Of a stretch of 64,000 nucleotides of DNA, positions 12,201-25,500 are shown piece by piece. Origin of the DNA: Styela clava (lineage: Eukaryota > Chordata > Ascidiacea > Stolidobranchia > Styelidae). The notes under the pieces were generated by a model that was not told where the DNA came from, did not search any database, and saw only the letters and a program-made list of their open reading frames with translations. Numbering within the stretch: the first letter of the stretch is position 1; each line of letters starts with the position of its first letter. Location: the NCBI RefSeq assembly GCF_964204865.1, contig NC_135259.1, positions 11,666,974-11,730,973 of the forward strand, given 5' to 3'. The translations under genes were made by a program, and so were the position numbers.

Positions 12201-13115
12201 TTACTGTAACATTGTCCCCCATTTCTCTCCATGGTAAGAGATTGGAATGGTGTTCGAAAGGTCCACAGAATATCACAGGAGGTTTGGTTAAATTCAAAAC
12301 TGAAATCAACTTGTGTACAGCACCAGTTACTCCACTTCCAGTAAATATGACAACATCATCATCCGATGCGCCAACGGCTTGTCGGATAATTTCTCTGAAA
12401 ATTTTTATTAGATGTGAATAGATCATAAGTTGTGAAGTAAAGTTTGATTGGAAAATTTAGATACTGTATATACATAAATTGATAGTAGTATGAAGTGCAC
12501 TTTTATATTGGGCATTACTATTGAGATATTTGTAAGCGGGACCAGAATATTTTAACACGAATATGACTTCCGAATTCAGCACTTCGGAACGACGCATCCA
12601 GTTGAGCTGGATTAGCCTCCACAATTCATTAGTTTCAGATGATCCCGACATTATAATTATTGCTCGTAACTTTGCCCGGAGATAAATTTCCTTTACTTCA
12701 ATCATATAGTGATTGTGCGTTAAGTAAATCTATTCTATTAAAAAACTCTCAAAAATCACCCATCTTGCAATTCTAATATGACTGTATATATATCTGTTAG
12801 TGTTAAATGGTCCACAAGCCAAAATAGTTGTTTTACTTACTTTGCTTCTCTTCTGAATGACGTAGTTTGTGATGACGTAACTGTGGTCGTTGTGTGGGTA
12901 TTACCATACATTGGCAAAACTACGGTCTGTATGTAATTTTCAATTGATTTCAGAGCTTTTCCTGAAGCTACGTAGTCACAATACAGTATTTGCCGTGGAC
13001 CAAAGGGTCCGTGAAACGTTACGTCACGACCGATGATGTCACTATTGATGAAATCCAGTAATTTATTCTTGTTCATTTTTTTTTGAGTCAAGTTCTTGTT
13101 GTGATCAGTTTTCAT
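6256..13115 (-). CDS. PLP-dependent class V aminotransferase / cysteine-desulfurase-like protein, 10 exons
   Basis: Exons on the minus strand: 13115-12841, 12394-12205, 11842-11716, 10616-10425, 9756-9566, 9428-9198, 8950-8850, 8298-8073, 7736-7575, 6720-6256. All have GT/AG borders with matching phases and join into 719 codons. Fold-type I features: GSGVTGAV near residue 111 (phosphate loop), EHHSNLLPW at about 139-147, LWDYATAGPY with the PLP-binding Asp near 220, and ISMHKFVGSP with Lys near 253 as the Schiff-base lysine. SRGGCGCAGVY places Cys near 409 where group II cysteine desulfurases keep their catalytic cysteine (RxGxxCAxP). Residues from about 512 on form an acidic then Lys/Arg-rich extension containing LRWFLLPREA. 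This resembles a poorly characterised animal family annotated only as class V aminotransferase; sulfur transfer from cysteine is plausible but unproven. A TGA soon after exon 8 (8055) was rejected as the end because AAG|GTGACC there joins in frame to a well-formed exon 9. Confidence 0.85.
7216..7243 (+). other. Hairpin with hammerhead-like core sequence
   Basis: GTCTGA and TCAGAC form a perfect 6-bp stem. The same stretch reads CTGAGGA, a GTCT/AGAC stem, then GAAAC, the order of conserved blocks in a hammerhead ribozyme core and also a common end motif of invertebrate retroelements. It lies in the last intron of the aminotransferase gene, antisense to that gene. The pairing is imperfect for a real ribozyme (A where the first stem II base should be G), so it is more likely a decayed retroelement end. 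Confidence 0.25.
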
Positions 13116-14638
13116 ATTGATAATCGTTCCTTCAGTCAGTCAGTTACCACATGGGAAATAATGGCGTCTGAGTGAAAACTTTTTTTGCCTTTTGCTGATT
13201 TATTTATTTCCCTTTTTAATTGATGTTTTTAAAAAAATTCTAATGCTGAAAAATTAAATTTTAACACGCTTCAATGCTTTATTGTTTACAATAAGCCTTA
13301 TTTATCTCAAACAGGTAAAATATGTGTCCACACATGCATTTCCGTATGTGATTAACAAACAAATCTACTATAAATTGAAATGTACATATCAATCAAAAAT
13401 TTTGCAACTTGTCACTTAACCAAGCGTTATCAAAAGCTGCAAGTTTTTAAACCATTTTATACAATTTTACGCAATACAATATTATACATACTAACAAAGA
13501 AAAACTACGTGACAAGATAAATCTTAAGATGAGAGTCTTGTACATTGTCAAAATACTCTATTATGATATGTGAATTCCTCCTAGACATGAACATACATCT
13601 CGAAATCACTTACATCTCAAAAGGAAGCAATACACCGTTCGAAAGTCTAATAATTCAGCAATAAAGAATTCAAATCTAAATAATTTTCCTTCTGCATGCT
13701 AACTAAACGAATCAATCATTGGAAATGTTGTAACTGCAAATATTTCACCAACCCAAACGTATAAAATTTACGTGAGTACACGAAATACAAATCAGGTCCG
13801 AAACTCGCAAAACTTGAGTGAAAAGACGTTCAATTTGTGCGAAACATGTACTATTTTAAATTTAGTCGTTTTATATCATGACGTTATGGCAATAATATAA
13901 AGAAGAATTAAAGGTAAACGACGACTCCAAGAATTAACCTTCTATTATCATAGATATATATAGATATTAGCTGCGTGTCTCTTCTATATTTGATTAAGTT
14001 TTCTCCGTACGAAAATAAATTTTGTCAAATGTCTTTAATTTTAAAAGAACCTTTCATGGAAAATTGTTGTTATTTAAATACATCATGATTTATATGCTAC
14101 CCGGAAGAATATTTGGTTATAGATAAACCATTTTATAAGGTCGTTTTGTCTTACATTCATGACATTCTTACGCCGGTGCGTGACCTCGATTAATCTACGT
14201 ATATACTCTATAGTCTATATATAGAACGTTGAATACACATATTACACAACACGTCATCATCGAACTTTGATTTTAGACATACGATCTATGATTATCAAAT
14301 ATTGGGCCGTTATTGGAGCTACCTTCCCACCCGTTTTGGGATATATAGTCGGTAACAAACGGCTCAATCACAACCTCTCACTGAAGTACTGGAAAACCTG
14401 CTGTCTGTGTCCATATAGTCCTTTTACAATTTGCTCGTTCTCCGTGAAAATCACGCGGCATCAAAAGTTCAACTGTCACTCCAATTCAACTGTCACAATA
14501 TCCACTTTGTTTTATAACCCATGCTATAATACCGAATTAGTTTCAAACAATCCTGGATTCCGGGGAATATATGTATTCATTTTCGTCACAAATACTTATT
14601 ATAAACATTCCAGTTGAGTACTGATTAAGAGTAAGAAT
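13116..14638. other. Intergenic spacer left of the tandem array
   Basis: Upstream region of the aminotransferase gene and the last single-copy DNA before the array. It holds short open frames only. It shows no similarity to units 2 or 3, which helps fix the left border of the array near 14639. Confidence 0.5.
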
Positions 14639-17029
14639 CTCAAGAATACAATTCCGCCAAGCTTCCGCCATAGGTAGAAATGAATCGATGGCATTATTTA
14701 TCACCATTCAAGCGTGGCCACAAACCAGATGTGATTGCTTATTTCTCTCTATATATACGCATTTAAAACATGTATATTTAAATCAATAACTTTTGCTATT
14801 ACGTTTTCTTTCTTTTATTGACAAATTTGCATTCAATTCATATATTAACTGGTAGACTTACAGCACCTAATCGAATATTCATTATATATATATATTTGTG
14901 AAGGCACGAAAACCAATTTCTGACAACAACAAATTGGCAAGGTATTTATATTTTTAACAGAAGTAAATATAGGAACATTTCATTGGCTGTTAAACATAGT
15001 AACGCCACTATCCACCCATATTATTTTTTTTTTCATTTATACATACAAAACTATAGTGACGATTAGTTTAAATATGAATAGTGAATTTGAAGCATGCCTA
15101 ATGTTAGATTTCCATATCCGAAGTGCGTGACTTATTAGCGTTTATTTTTAGCGCAAGGTTTTTTGAAGATGTCATATACCTCGTTAACTTTAATTTTGAC
15201 AATACATTGTAAATTTTAAAATATCATTATTCTATTTATTTGTGTTGTTAACGTAGGAATTGGCTTCGGTCTCTCGGCAATTCTTGGTACATGTATGTGA
15301 TTGAGGTCGAAAGTTTTCAGAGTTCGCGATATCAACACATTGTGCTTGAGCATGGTTACAACGTTAACCCTTCACCACTGGCATGGTTTATGATATAAAA
15401 TACTACAACATTCAGCCCACGAAATCTCACTGATGAATTCCCTATTCGGAAAGTTGTACCTATGGTAAATTCCCTCTGTAGAATGTTCCACCAAGACAAA
15501 ATCCAACCATAAATGTTAGCAGGCTCGACTACGCCATACAAAAGTAAAATTGCGATGATTCTCGAATTAAGCAAAACGGAACTCGGGTAATTGGTAGTTT
15601 GCATTCAACTTTAATTTAATTAGACTGTCGTGAGTTTGCTACAAATGGCAAAAACAATATATTTCAAGAAAGTGGACCATGTCATTGTTGTTACTAACAT
15701 ATACTTATATATGAGTGGTCAACTGTTGTTTAGTATTATGACATCATAAGTTGACTATTGGTACACGTGTTCGCGGATCACACACGACTAAAACATTAGG
15801 TTTGTTACCCACTGAGGGGTGCTTTCATCATAGTGATTTATAGGATCTACTTTACACTTGTGATTATTTACTTTAGTATAAACTATAAGGAATATCCGTT
15901 TCGAAAATTGATTGTAAAAGAAATTATGGACCTTCCATCGACCTTTGACCCCGAAAAATTCTTCCTATACTTTACCGTTTAAAATTTTCGAGGCTATTTT
16001 AAGAGTGCTTTTGCGAATTGACGCCTGTAAAATGGGGTATCGCATACAATAATCTGCTTTTTAAAAATACCGGTAAAGAATTTTAGCCTAGTCTATCACA
16101 GCTATTTCTACACTAATTTTTTATTACTGCAATTAAATTAAAGCTCCTAGGATGACAGAGTGATCATTGAATTATCTGATTTATATTTAAGTTTTCGAAA
16201 CACAACAGAAAACTAACGAATAGAGTTCAAAAACACGGAAACGAGGTAATGTTTACGACCACGCTTGAAAATCTGTCTGAGTGAGAAAAGTGTCTGAGCG
16301 GAGCGGTTACGGCACTTTTGGCATCTTGCTGATTGGCCAATATTCTCCGGCGATACTCAAAGGCCTAACCATGAATCGTATTTCAATGTGTTTTGTGTTA
16401 AAAAATGTTCAGAACATCAAGAGAAAGAGTTCTAAATCAAAATCATGCATCGGATATGTAAAAAAACTATCATTCACGTTTTTTTTTCATTTAACCTTTA
16501 CAATATGCAATCTTTTTGACCATGATCCGAATATGACGGCTTAGTAAGAATTAAAACTGTTGCACAGCTATTGATTGATTGTTTTGGTCATGTCGAGCAG
16601 AGGCTCAGCATTGCATAATAACGTTCTTTATAAAGCCGTAATGGTAATGCAAAAAGCTTACTATCGTTTTCTAGCATTTTTAGTAATAATTCAAGTCATT
16701 CCCTTCAGTAGATGACGGTTGTAATAATTTGACCTTTTTTTGTAGTAATGTTTTTCATGTTGTATAAATAAAGACAGTAGTTAAATCAGAAGTCACCGAG
16801 CAAAAGCCATGGCGAGTGTTTACCAATTATATAGAAAGATTCGTTTCAAGTAGAAAAATTGGGTTTTAGGTCAAAAAGTTAGAGGGATAAATATATATTA
16901 AAATAGAATAAAAATAGACTGGCATTTAATGTCTTAGACGATTTTACAATGTTTTAGAATGCCGTACTTCTAATCTTGTGATTTGTGATAAATATACAGA
17001 CCAGGTAGATACTACTGAGCATATTTTGG
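14639..17029. other. Left flank of unit 1, no gene recognised
   Basis: Alignable to 35532-38341 and 57697-60520 but with many substitutions and indels; a stretch around 15925-16320 is replaced by different sequence in units 2 and 3. Only short open frames are present, none conserved without breaks in all three units. Confidence 0.45.
16932..16939. other. Empty target site of the 436-bp hAT-like insertion
   Basis: Unit 1 has TCTTAGAC once. Units 2 and 3 have it on both sides of a 436-bp element (37800-37807 and 38244-38251; 59979-59986 and 60423-60430). This is a textbook empty site. Confidence 0.9.
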
Positions 17030-17323
17030 ATGCATGCGTTTATACCTATCCGCCACACGATAATAGCAGATATGGATTCACTCGATTGTAAAATTGTTAT
17101 AAAGGACGGTAGACCCATTAAAGAATGTCTGGGTGAAAGCATCGAAAACAGTTTTGAAATCAATTCGCTTCCATTCTTTGGGATACTATTGGTAGCCGTA
17201 ATATTCAGTTTCTTCATATCCTGTAAGTTGTACTTTTCCTGTCAAAAATCAAAATACAATGGACTTGAAGAGTCGTTCGAGGATAAGACAAAGGTAATTA
17301 TGAAAGAAGCCTATTCACGATGA
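17030..17323 (+). CDS. Hypothetical 97-residue single-pass membrane protein, unit 1
   Basis: An ATG-started frame of 97 codons. Residues about 48-66 (PFFGILLVAVIFSFFIS) form a clear membrane segment, preceded by a short domain with two cysteines and followed by a Cys- and Lys-containing tail. The frame is intact in all three units (also 38342 and 60521). The 90 bases over the membrane segment are identical in all copies. Against it: substitutions between copies are mostly amino-acid changing, about what neutrality predicts, and a good splice donor (TCCT|GTAAGT) sits inside the membrane segment, so the true exon might end there. I do not recognise a family. Confidence 0.3.
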   Translation: MHAFIPIRHTIIADMDSLDCKIVIKDGRPIKECLGESIENSFEINSLPFFGILLVAVIFSFFISCKLYFSCQKSKYNGLEESFEDKTKVIMKEAYSR

Positions 17324-18130
17324 TATATAATTTGGCAAATATATGCGATATTTAGTATTTATTAGATCTGAATCTATCCAATTTAAATTTGATCGAAGTA
17401 GGTGTCGAATTTAGAGTACCGACAAAAGCGATGACCATGTTCATTTTCCATTGAAGTATGTGAATAGGAAGATCATACTCCCTTCAATTAAAATACCTGT
17501 GCTAAGATGTACAAATTTAAAACTGGCTGGAACAGGACTTATACTCAAGTATGATTCATAGTATACTTTACTCAAAATTAGTTCCACCAAAAAATATGGC
17601 TAAATTTTCATTTTATAAGCCTTCAATATTTGGTTCAAACCTTATTTGAGATTTGTGAAAACCTTTTAAAATCGATTCAGGATTCATTTTGTATCATTAC
17701 ATTGATTAACAAGCTATAACATACCACGATATAACGTAGCTTTGACTTAATTGATTTAAAACGTGCGATCTCGTGTCGTGCAAAGTGTAGCCACTTTGGT
17801 GTCGTGCAGCTCATCGAAGCAACAGTCTAACAGTCTAAAAGGCAGATCGATAATCGATGAAAAAATCTTTAATTAATGGTAACATATATACACACACATA
17901 TATATTAAATTTTGTTAAATTCCGTTTATTGTATATACATATCCTGTAGAACTTTAAATTGTGTCTCCATAATATTTCATATTTTGCATTTACACAACGA
18001 CATCGCATTGTGACATTTTACTAGGCAGACAAGACCAGGGAAGTTACGAAAAATCCGGATCAATGAATTGAAGAACCCGTGAAGCCGAAAAGCTGTTAAC
18101 TCTAGGCCTACATACATATATATATATATT

Positions 18131-18161
<31 letters not shown>

Positions 18162-19512
18162 GGTGTGTGTCAATTTAATATACCATTTTCTATAGTGTGA
18201 TAAACTGATCGCAGACATTTCGAATCTTTTTTGTTTATACATTCAGTTAAAAATTATACTATTATACTTTTTAAAATCAATATTATTAGTGGATTACTTT
18301 GCTAAAGAGTGGGATTTAAATGTTTTCTAATAGTGGTAACTGGTAACTTTTATGCATTTGCTTACGGCTGCTTTCATTGCTTCTATTTTCATTTACTTAT
18401 TCTTTTCATTACTTCGATTGTTAAATATAAAACCTCCAACACGCTGCTTTCTCGATTAATGAATTTTGAAAGTTTTGTGAAGTTGAAAACGATATCGTTC
18501 ATGATAACCTGACACCTTTGTGTGGAGCTGCATGTAGAATGGCAGGTTTACTTACGGCTTACACTTAGATATGTCCTAACATCAGAGAGATGGCAAGATG
18601 ACTTACACACTTGGGATCTGCACTACGCTGTATATGAGTCCTTGTTTGTGGTTTTATGAAAATATATTTCAAGCAATCAGAATATCTATTTGCGAATAAT
18701 GTAGTGTTGATAACAACACGATAATGTGTTTCCGTGTCCAGCACTTTCTGCTTTCCGGAAAAATAAAATAGCATAAATAATGTTTATTGGGGTTCAATAC
18801 TTTCGGTAGAAATCTTAGTTTAGCGTCAAATAAGAGTCAAATAAGCACACGATGATGTGGGATTAATTGTCAACCAGTATATTGTAATATATTGATCGAA
18901 TTGGACTGTTTCAAATACAGATATAGATACTGAAATATACACTTAAATTTTAACACAAATAAATATACAGAATATTCTAGGTATAATTGAAACGTATATA
19001 AATGCTGAAAATTATTTGATAGGTAACATTAAATGCTCGGCGAGGGAAAACAGAGTAAGCCATTAGGTGTAAATGAGCCATTATAGGGAGCATGTAATTA
19101 CAAAGCAATGTGAGTCTAAGAAATGTTAATTCAAAATAACTTGGTCTTGGTAATCAATCCTGGAACTCCTAAAGTGTTATTTCATTAAAAATTTCATATT
19201 TGCAGGTGTCTCAATAATGCCGTGCCCCACTTGTCTCACACTTGTTCCAATTGTATGAATCAAAATTTCTATGAGTATCATAACCTACTTCTCAGTCCAG
19301 AACTTGGCATGAACGCCATTGCATATGCTTACCTATTACCCATTTGTTCCAGAATTCATATCTACCATAACGTAGAACTATGGGTCGGTCAAGTGCGTGG
19401 CAAGTGGGCGCGACGTGACATACTTGATACACAATATCACTTCACGCTCAAAATCCAAAAGAAAAATAATATTAAATTCTGTTGAGAGTATAAATAAGCC
19501 AATAAACACTAA
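17324..19512. other. Spacer between the membrane-protein frame and the 3' end of SLC6 copy 1
   Basis: Contains an AT microsatellite (18117-18166), the single-copy version of a sequence duplicated in units 2 and 3 (about 18395-18530), and the presumed 3' UTR of SLC6 copy 1 at the right end. No convincing gene. Confidence 0.4.
18117..18166. repeat. AT dinucleotide microsatellite
   Basis: About 50 bases of nearly pure TA/AT repeat. The matching places in units 2 (about 39371-39390) and 3 (about 61551-61568) are much shorter, so length differs among units as expected for slippage. Confidence 0.8.
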
Positions 19513-22500
19513 TCAAGCTTGATCGTCGTTCTGACAGGATAAATTGAGGGACTCTTTCAGTTCAAGTTCTTCGTTGATAAAAATCTCTCTTCTGCTATAA
19601 AACTCTTTCGGTACAATAGCCGAACGAAATTTCTGTTAGTACAAATAAAAGGTTGGTTAAGCAGTAGGTTATAAACGAAGAAATTTCCAAATACTTCCAG
19701 ATACTGGGTATCAAAAAGCATAGATTGAGGTGAAAATCTATTAAACGTACTGACAACGAAGGAGGTGGGTATGCAGAAAAGTTTCAGGCATTCAAAAATT
19801 TGACTTGCGGAAAATTTTTTGTGTCAACCCTTAAAATTTCAACAATAAACTCTTAAGTCTGATATCACAAAACTTTTGACCTCACAATTTTCTCTGATCT
19901 CAAAGCGTAAATTCAAATCCGGGACATTCGACAATACGACTCCATCTCGTGGTGCAATGCAAATAAAAAACGCCAGGTTCACACTTCATTACAACGTTTA
20001 GTGAAATGAATTAGGTTTGCACTTTCTCATCAAATGAAAGTTATTACGACCCCCGGGTGTCCAAATAATAAACGACAAGCTTACCTCCAGAAATGTATTT
20101 CCTTTTGCTTTCCACAGCACGAAAATTGCCAAGATTGGAACGCACAATATGGAATTGAGTGCAGTCATCCATCCCAATGCGTTCGCCCAAACGGGATACA
20201 CGTAGTTTTGGTCGTATTTAAGAGGTTCGTATAATGCTAATGAATTGATCATCAATACCTGAAGAGAAATTACTTAGCCTAATTTAACTGAACATTGATT
20301 AACATAGATCCGTCTGTGCAACTGTATCGGATAAATCATAGGAAGTCCATGGAAAGTTCAACCATGTTTTTCCGTGCCTTTACTTTGAAACTTTACCATT
20401 CAAGATTTCTGTTGCTTATTTTAATGGAGTTTTCGCATTTTCACTATCTGACAAGCGATTTTAAAATCCCAATGTACTCAATAATATAATTAACAAGCTG
20501 TCACTAAAAAAATGTGAATTATTTACTCGATTTCTTATTTTAACCACCTCAAACCTAAATATGGATTTAATATTGGTAGAATTGGCCAGGATACTTGGTG
20601 TATATATTATTATATTTATATATAAAATTGGAAAACACAAGAACTCAAATAAATAAGAAAGTTAATAAGAGCTATAAGAAGACATCCATCGTGCGATATG
20701 CAATTGCATTTTTTCTTTCTTATCAGTTGGATATATCTTACCAAGCTTGCAAATGGTCCAATGTACTTCCATGTAATTTTCATCCACAATCGGGGTACAT
20801 TAAATCCGATCATACGTTTTATATTATCAAGCATTTTGTCTCCTCCATATAGCCAACCAATAGAGATCATCTCAATGAATGCCATGAAATACAAGCACCA
20901 TCCACTGACCGAGTATGAGTTGAAAATGTTCAATACGTATTTTCCACCCTGAATGCATAAAAATATTATTTCACGAATGAATATGACTATAGAATACCAC
21001 AAAATAATAATTGTCAATTTAATTGAACAATATTTGTTCAAAGTTTGTTCTATAATATAATCACAAAATATCAGAAATATTTTAAATAGCTTGATAAACG
21101 CAATTTTCTATAACATTTGATATGAAATTAGACCATCACCCGTGTAGTCATGGGAAGTCCGACAAGGTACATTATTACGGCTACGATTGCGATCATCATC
21201 TCATTTGAATATTTCTTTCGGAACAATTGTGGAAAAATGTCTCTCACACATGACATGAATGTTTCTTGAAAGACGAACTATAAAGTAATAAAAACGTTTT
21301 AAAGTGAAACAGGAGACCAATGTCGGGCGTCATAAAAATGTATTCCATATTAATAAAAAAAAATGTTTGGTGAAAAATCGTTAGGAAACACAAATCAAAC
21401 TAACAGCCTTACAGGAAGTTGAAAATTGAAATTCAATTTATTCATCACTGACGGAGAAAAAAGATTTTCCCACAGTAATTTATCAAAACAATTTAATTCG
21501 TTTCCCATTATCGATAGGTATTCAATCTTAGCGATAAGCGTGTGAATTCGACGCATCTAATCAGCAAACATTATTAAATAAAACAGAATTGTTCAGGGTT
21601 TGATGAAATAGTCCTTTGTAAAATTTCCTTGTATCAAACTTTTTCCCCGACAGTGCTTACTTGAATTGCCAAAGTCAAATTTTAAATAGCATGTAGCCAA
21701 CTGAGAAATTCGAATCGACAATGTAATTAGAATTGACTCTTGAGACGCCAGTGTTTGCCCGCAAACTCTTCTTTATACTTGTTAATCACTAGCGAGATCT
21801 TCAAAGATCGTCCGTAACTTTATTCAGTACTTTACTTATAAGAGAGTAGGAATTCCTAAAAAAGCATTAGAAATTTAATCCTTTCTAGATGAGAAATACG
21901 ATATATTGTATCAAAACAATACTATACATCCTAAAGCAGTAAATTACGAATAGACACTAACCAAACTATCGTATCCCAAGAATATCAATGTGAGAAAAAA
22001 TAATACAATCCAAAACTGAGGCAGTGGAAGCAAGGAGAGCGCTGTGGGATATGCAACAAATACTAGTCCTGGTCCAGATTCAGCAACTTCAGCGACGGTC
22101 GTGTTCTGCTCAAAAATACCAAAAAATAGTCTAGCTTCGAAGGATATATTTCATATTATTCATCAAGTACCTTTAGGTGTGATGATAAGATGAAGATGCT
22201 TGCTGCATTAATATTGAATGACCCAATGGAGAAAATTTGATTCGTGGAAACAATCAAAGCATAATCCAGGTAAATATGCAACAAACCACATTCAATGAAG
22301 AGGCAAAGAATATTATATAGTCAATCTCACTTTGTCTGGAACTGATTCTCTTTTGAATCAAACTCGTTAACATTAGGTTTCCTGTCAAACCTATATTGCT
22401 CCATAACAATATAAGAACGGGAAATAGTATTACATATGACAAAATCAACACAACGGTCATATTTACTAATATATGTCACTACCCAAGTTACAATATCATG

Positions 22501-25500
22501 ACACGATTCAAAAAAGTTTATTACTAATATCAAAAAGCAGTACTGACCTTCGTGTGAGCCAAAAATCCTAGTACTGAAAAAATGGCAAATCCTGATATAA
22601 AACTTGCCCCCGCATTTGCTACTGTCAATATTATGGAGTCTCTGTAAAAATGAATTTTCCTTGTGAATTAGTAAATGAATGTAACCAAATTATCTTAATA
22701 TAATCAACAATGACATTTTAATTTTTAAAAGTTATAACAACATTTCACCATAATTCTAAAATTAGCATTCAGTCCATAAACGCCATTGTATTACGAATTC
22801 AAACCTGAAAAAGTTATGATTATATTTATTGTAAGCGCTGAGAGTTGTAAGTCCTCCAGTACACGTTCCGAGAGAATATAGAACTTGAGAAGCTGCATCC
22901 ATCCAGAGCTGAAACAAATTTTGATAAGTAAATAAAATGAATAATATTTTTTAATATTCAATTCCTCACTCTTTAGTAGAAAAGATCAATCAGTTTTAAA
23001 AAAAAAAAACCAACCACCTACAGGCATGTAATAGTAATCTTTTAATAAGTGATGCAATACTACAACTAGACATAAGCAAAATTCATGCCGACAGTATTCC
23101 CAAGGAGCCCATATCTTGTATGATATACTTTTAAATGTATTTAAATGGAGATCGCAAAGCTGCAAAAATTGTCGTACACTGATGTCAATTCCACAAAAAA
23201 AATTTCTTCATTATTTGCATTGTCAAAAGTTCTCAAATGAGCGTTCTACCTCCATCTTTGTCAGGCTGGTGATGTCTGGCTTGAGATAAACTTTTATTCC
23301 GTCCAGCGCTCCTTCCAAAGTTACACCACGAATACACACTATGATAATCATAGCCAGCGGTAGGGTGGCTGTGACATAGACAATCTGAAAATGGAAATAT
23401 GAAATATTTAAAAGTGTTGATAAATATATTATATTGGCGGGAAAACTGAAGCTTTGTACAAATATAGTCAGAATTCTAACGTAATTCCACGTATAACATT
23501 ATTTATGTAAAGCGATCGCGACATAAAACTCGAATAAAAAAACAACTAGGTTGCCTCTATCGAAGTATATGTACATATGAGAAAGAATCACACTCTGTCC
23601 CGCTCTCAGTTTGTAATTAGAAATCCAAAATAGCAAGCTTGAGAATGTGGAATGCCAGCATATCAATTAAATGAAGATAAACCTTCCGATCAATGGCGCT
23701 TCTCTACTCCATCTTCGTTGCAAATTCTTCTTGATTGTCATATACTGAAAATCACTCATCTATGTTTTAGAGGAGAGTGAGTAGGTGGTGAAATACTTAG
23801 TTTAAACCCCACCAACTCTCAATGTACTGAAGCTATTTGAATGATGTTTTATACAACTAGGATGAAACGCAATTTTTTACTTTTTTCAATCATGGGTTCC
23901 GAATATTAAACGAAGCCTATATGTATGTTTACTGCATTGTAAATTTAATTTGAATATGCGATTGCAAAAATCTGAGTTAAGGATATTCATACAACCATTC
24001 ATAATGTATTTTGTGGTGTGCTGATTACAAGCTCGAAACCGGAATCGATTTATAATACTCAACTCTAAATAGACTATGAAAAACTACCTTGCTCGTCCAT
24101 CCTATCCCTTTCCAAATTGCAAAATATGTTATAATCCAAATGACAGTGAAGCAAATAAGTAATTCAGGTTTAATTCCTCCGAGTTCATTGATGTCAGACG
24201 TTGTTTCAAGAATATGGTTTCTGAGTAAATTCAAAACAAAATTTAAGTTGTACTTGTAAAATTTTTCAAGTAATAAAATTCCATAATCACTTGCTATAAG
24301 AATATTGCTAGTAAATCAACCATTTGATTATCCGAATAATATCAGAGTAACTGGCAATATTTATTCAAATAGTAATTTAAAAACTACTTACTTCCAAAAT
24401 TCTTCAACTGACGAAACGTATGTGAAGTTACGGTACAAAATTTGAGAGCTTGTGTTGGATGAAAGATGATCAGTCGAATTCTTTTTAAGTGTAAAAATAA
24501 AGATTAATATAAAATAGTTTTGTCTCTGTTCTCACAATGTAACGTCAGGAATCTGTTCTAACTCTTCCGGAATGACGCGGACTTGAGTTTTAATCAGTAA
24601 AGACAAATTTGCTCAAAAATAATGTTCCTACATCATCCTTGTTGTGAATCAGATGGCACCGTTTCTACGTTTGTACGTAAGTTTGCTTTACGAATGAACA
24701 AAATTAATCCCCAACGAAAAGATGTGTGAAAGAGTCGCATGCTATCGCCAACTCGCTAAGACCTATGTTGAGATTTACTGATGCTACGTAAGTCCCATAT
24801 ATTTGATTAGGTTTCCATACCCTGCACTAATAATTTTCAGCTTCGCGGATTTCTGCCGAATAAGGGTTCCAATTAGTGACTCAGGTAACTATGATCCCAA
24901 ACTGACTCGCTTGATTTGTCATGTTGAGATTGTGAAAATGTTTAGAACGGTTACGTGAACGACAAATATAAAAGTACAAAGTAGTTCAGTTAGATTTGAC
25001 TCACCTTGGAAAAGTCGGCTGCAATTTGTGACAAGGGCAGACATTTGACAGAGTTCCATTGGTTATTACATGTTGTCCATGGCATAGAAGCAGAAAAACT
25101 AGCGACGAGCCATCTTAGTGACCATGCCAAAAGCATTGGATAATATACATTGCAGTAGAATATAAGAAACACCACAGCATATCCAATTCCTAGAAAAAAA
25201 TTTTAAAATATATTCAGCTTTCATAACAGGAAATGTGAGGTCTGCATGATGGAATCCATTTCAAACTTCATCGCCACAACAAACCGAGACCAAGATTAAT
25301 TCAACAAATAATAATAATAATTCCACGTATAAATACCATGTCCGCGTTAAAAATTGCTCCACAAAACGAAATTTTCATCGAACACGAAGTAGCTCAACAG
25401 ATCGTTTTCATAAATTTTTATTGTGTTTGCTGTTGAGGAAAAACTGAAGAACCAAATTCCCAGTAGTTAAAATTGTGACTCCTGGCGTTTACAGCTCACA

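Noticed and set aside
16954-17217. Minus-strand open frame overlapping the 97-codon membrane frame (also 38266-38529 and 60445-60708)
   Set aside because: It is the shadow of the plus-strand frame: no membrane or other domain and no splice structure.
19206-19485. Plus-strand frame after a TTTGCAG acceptor, found in units 1 and 3 (also 62753-63032)
   Set aside because: Broken by an 11-base difference in unit 2, no recognisable domain, and it overlaps the expected 3' UTR of the SLC6 gene on the other strand.
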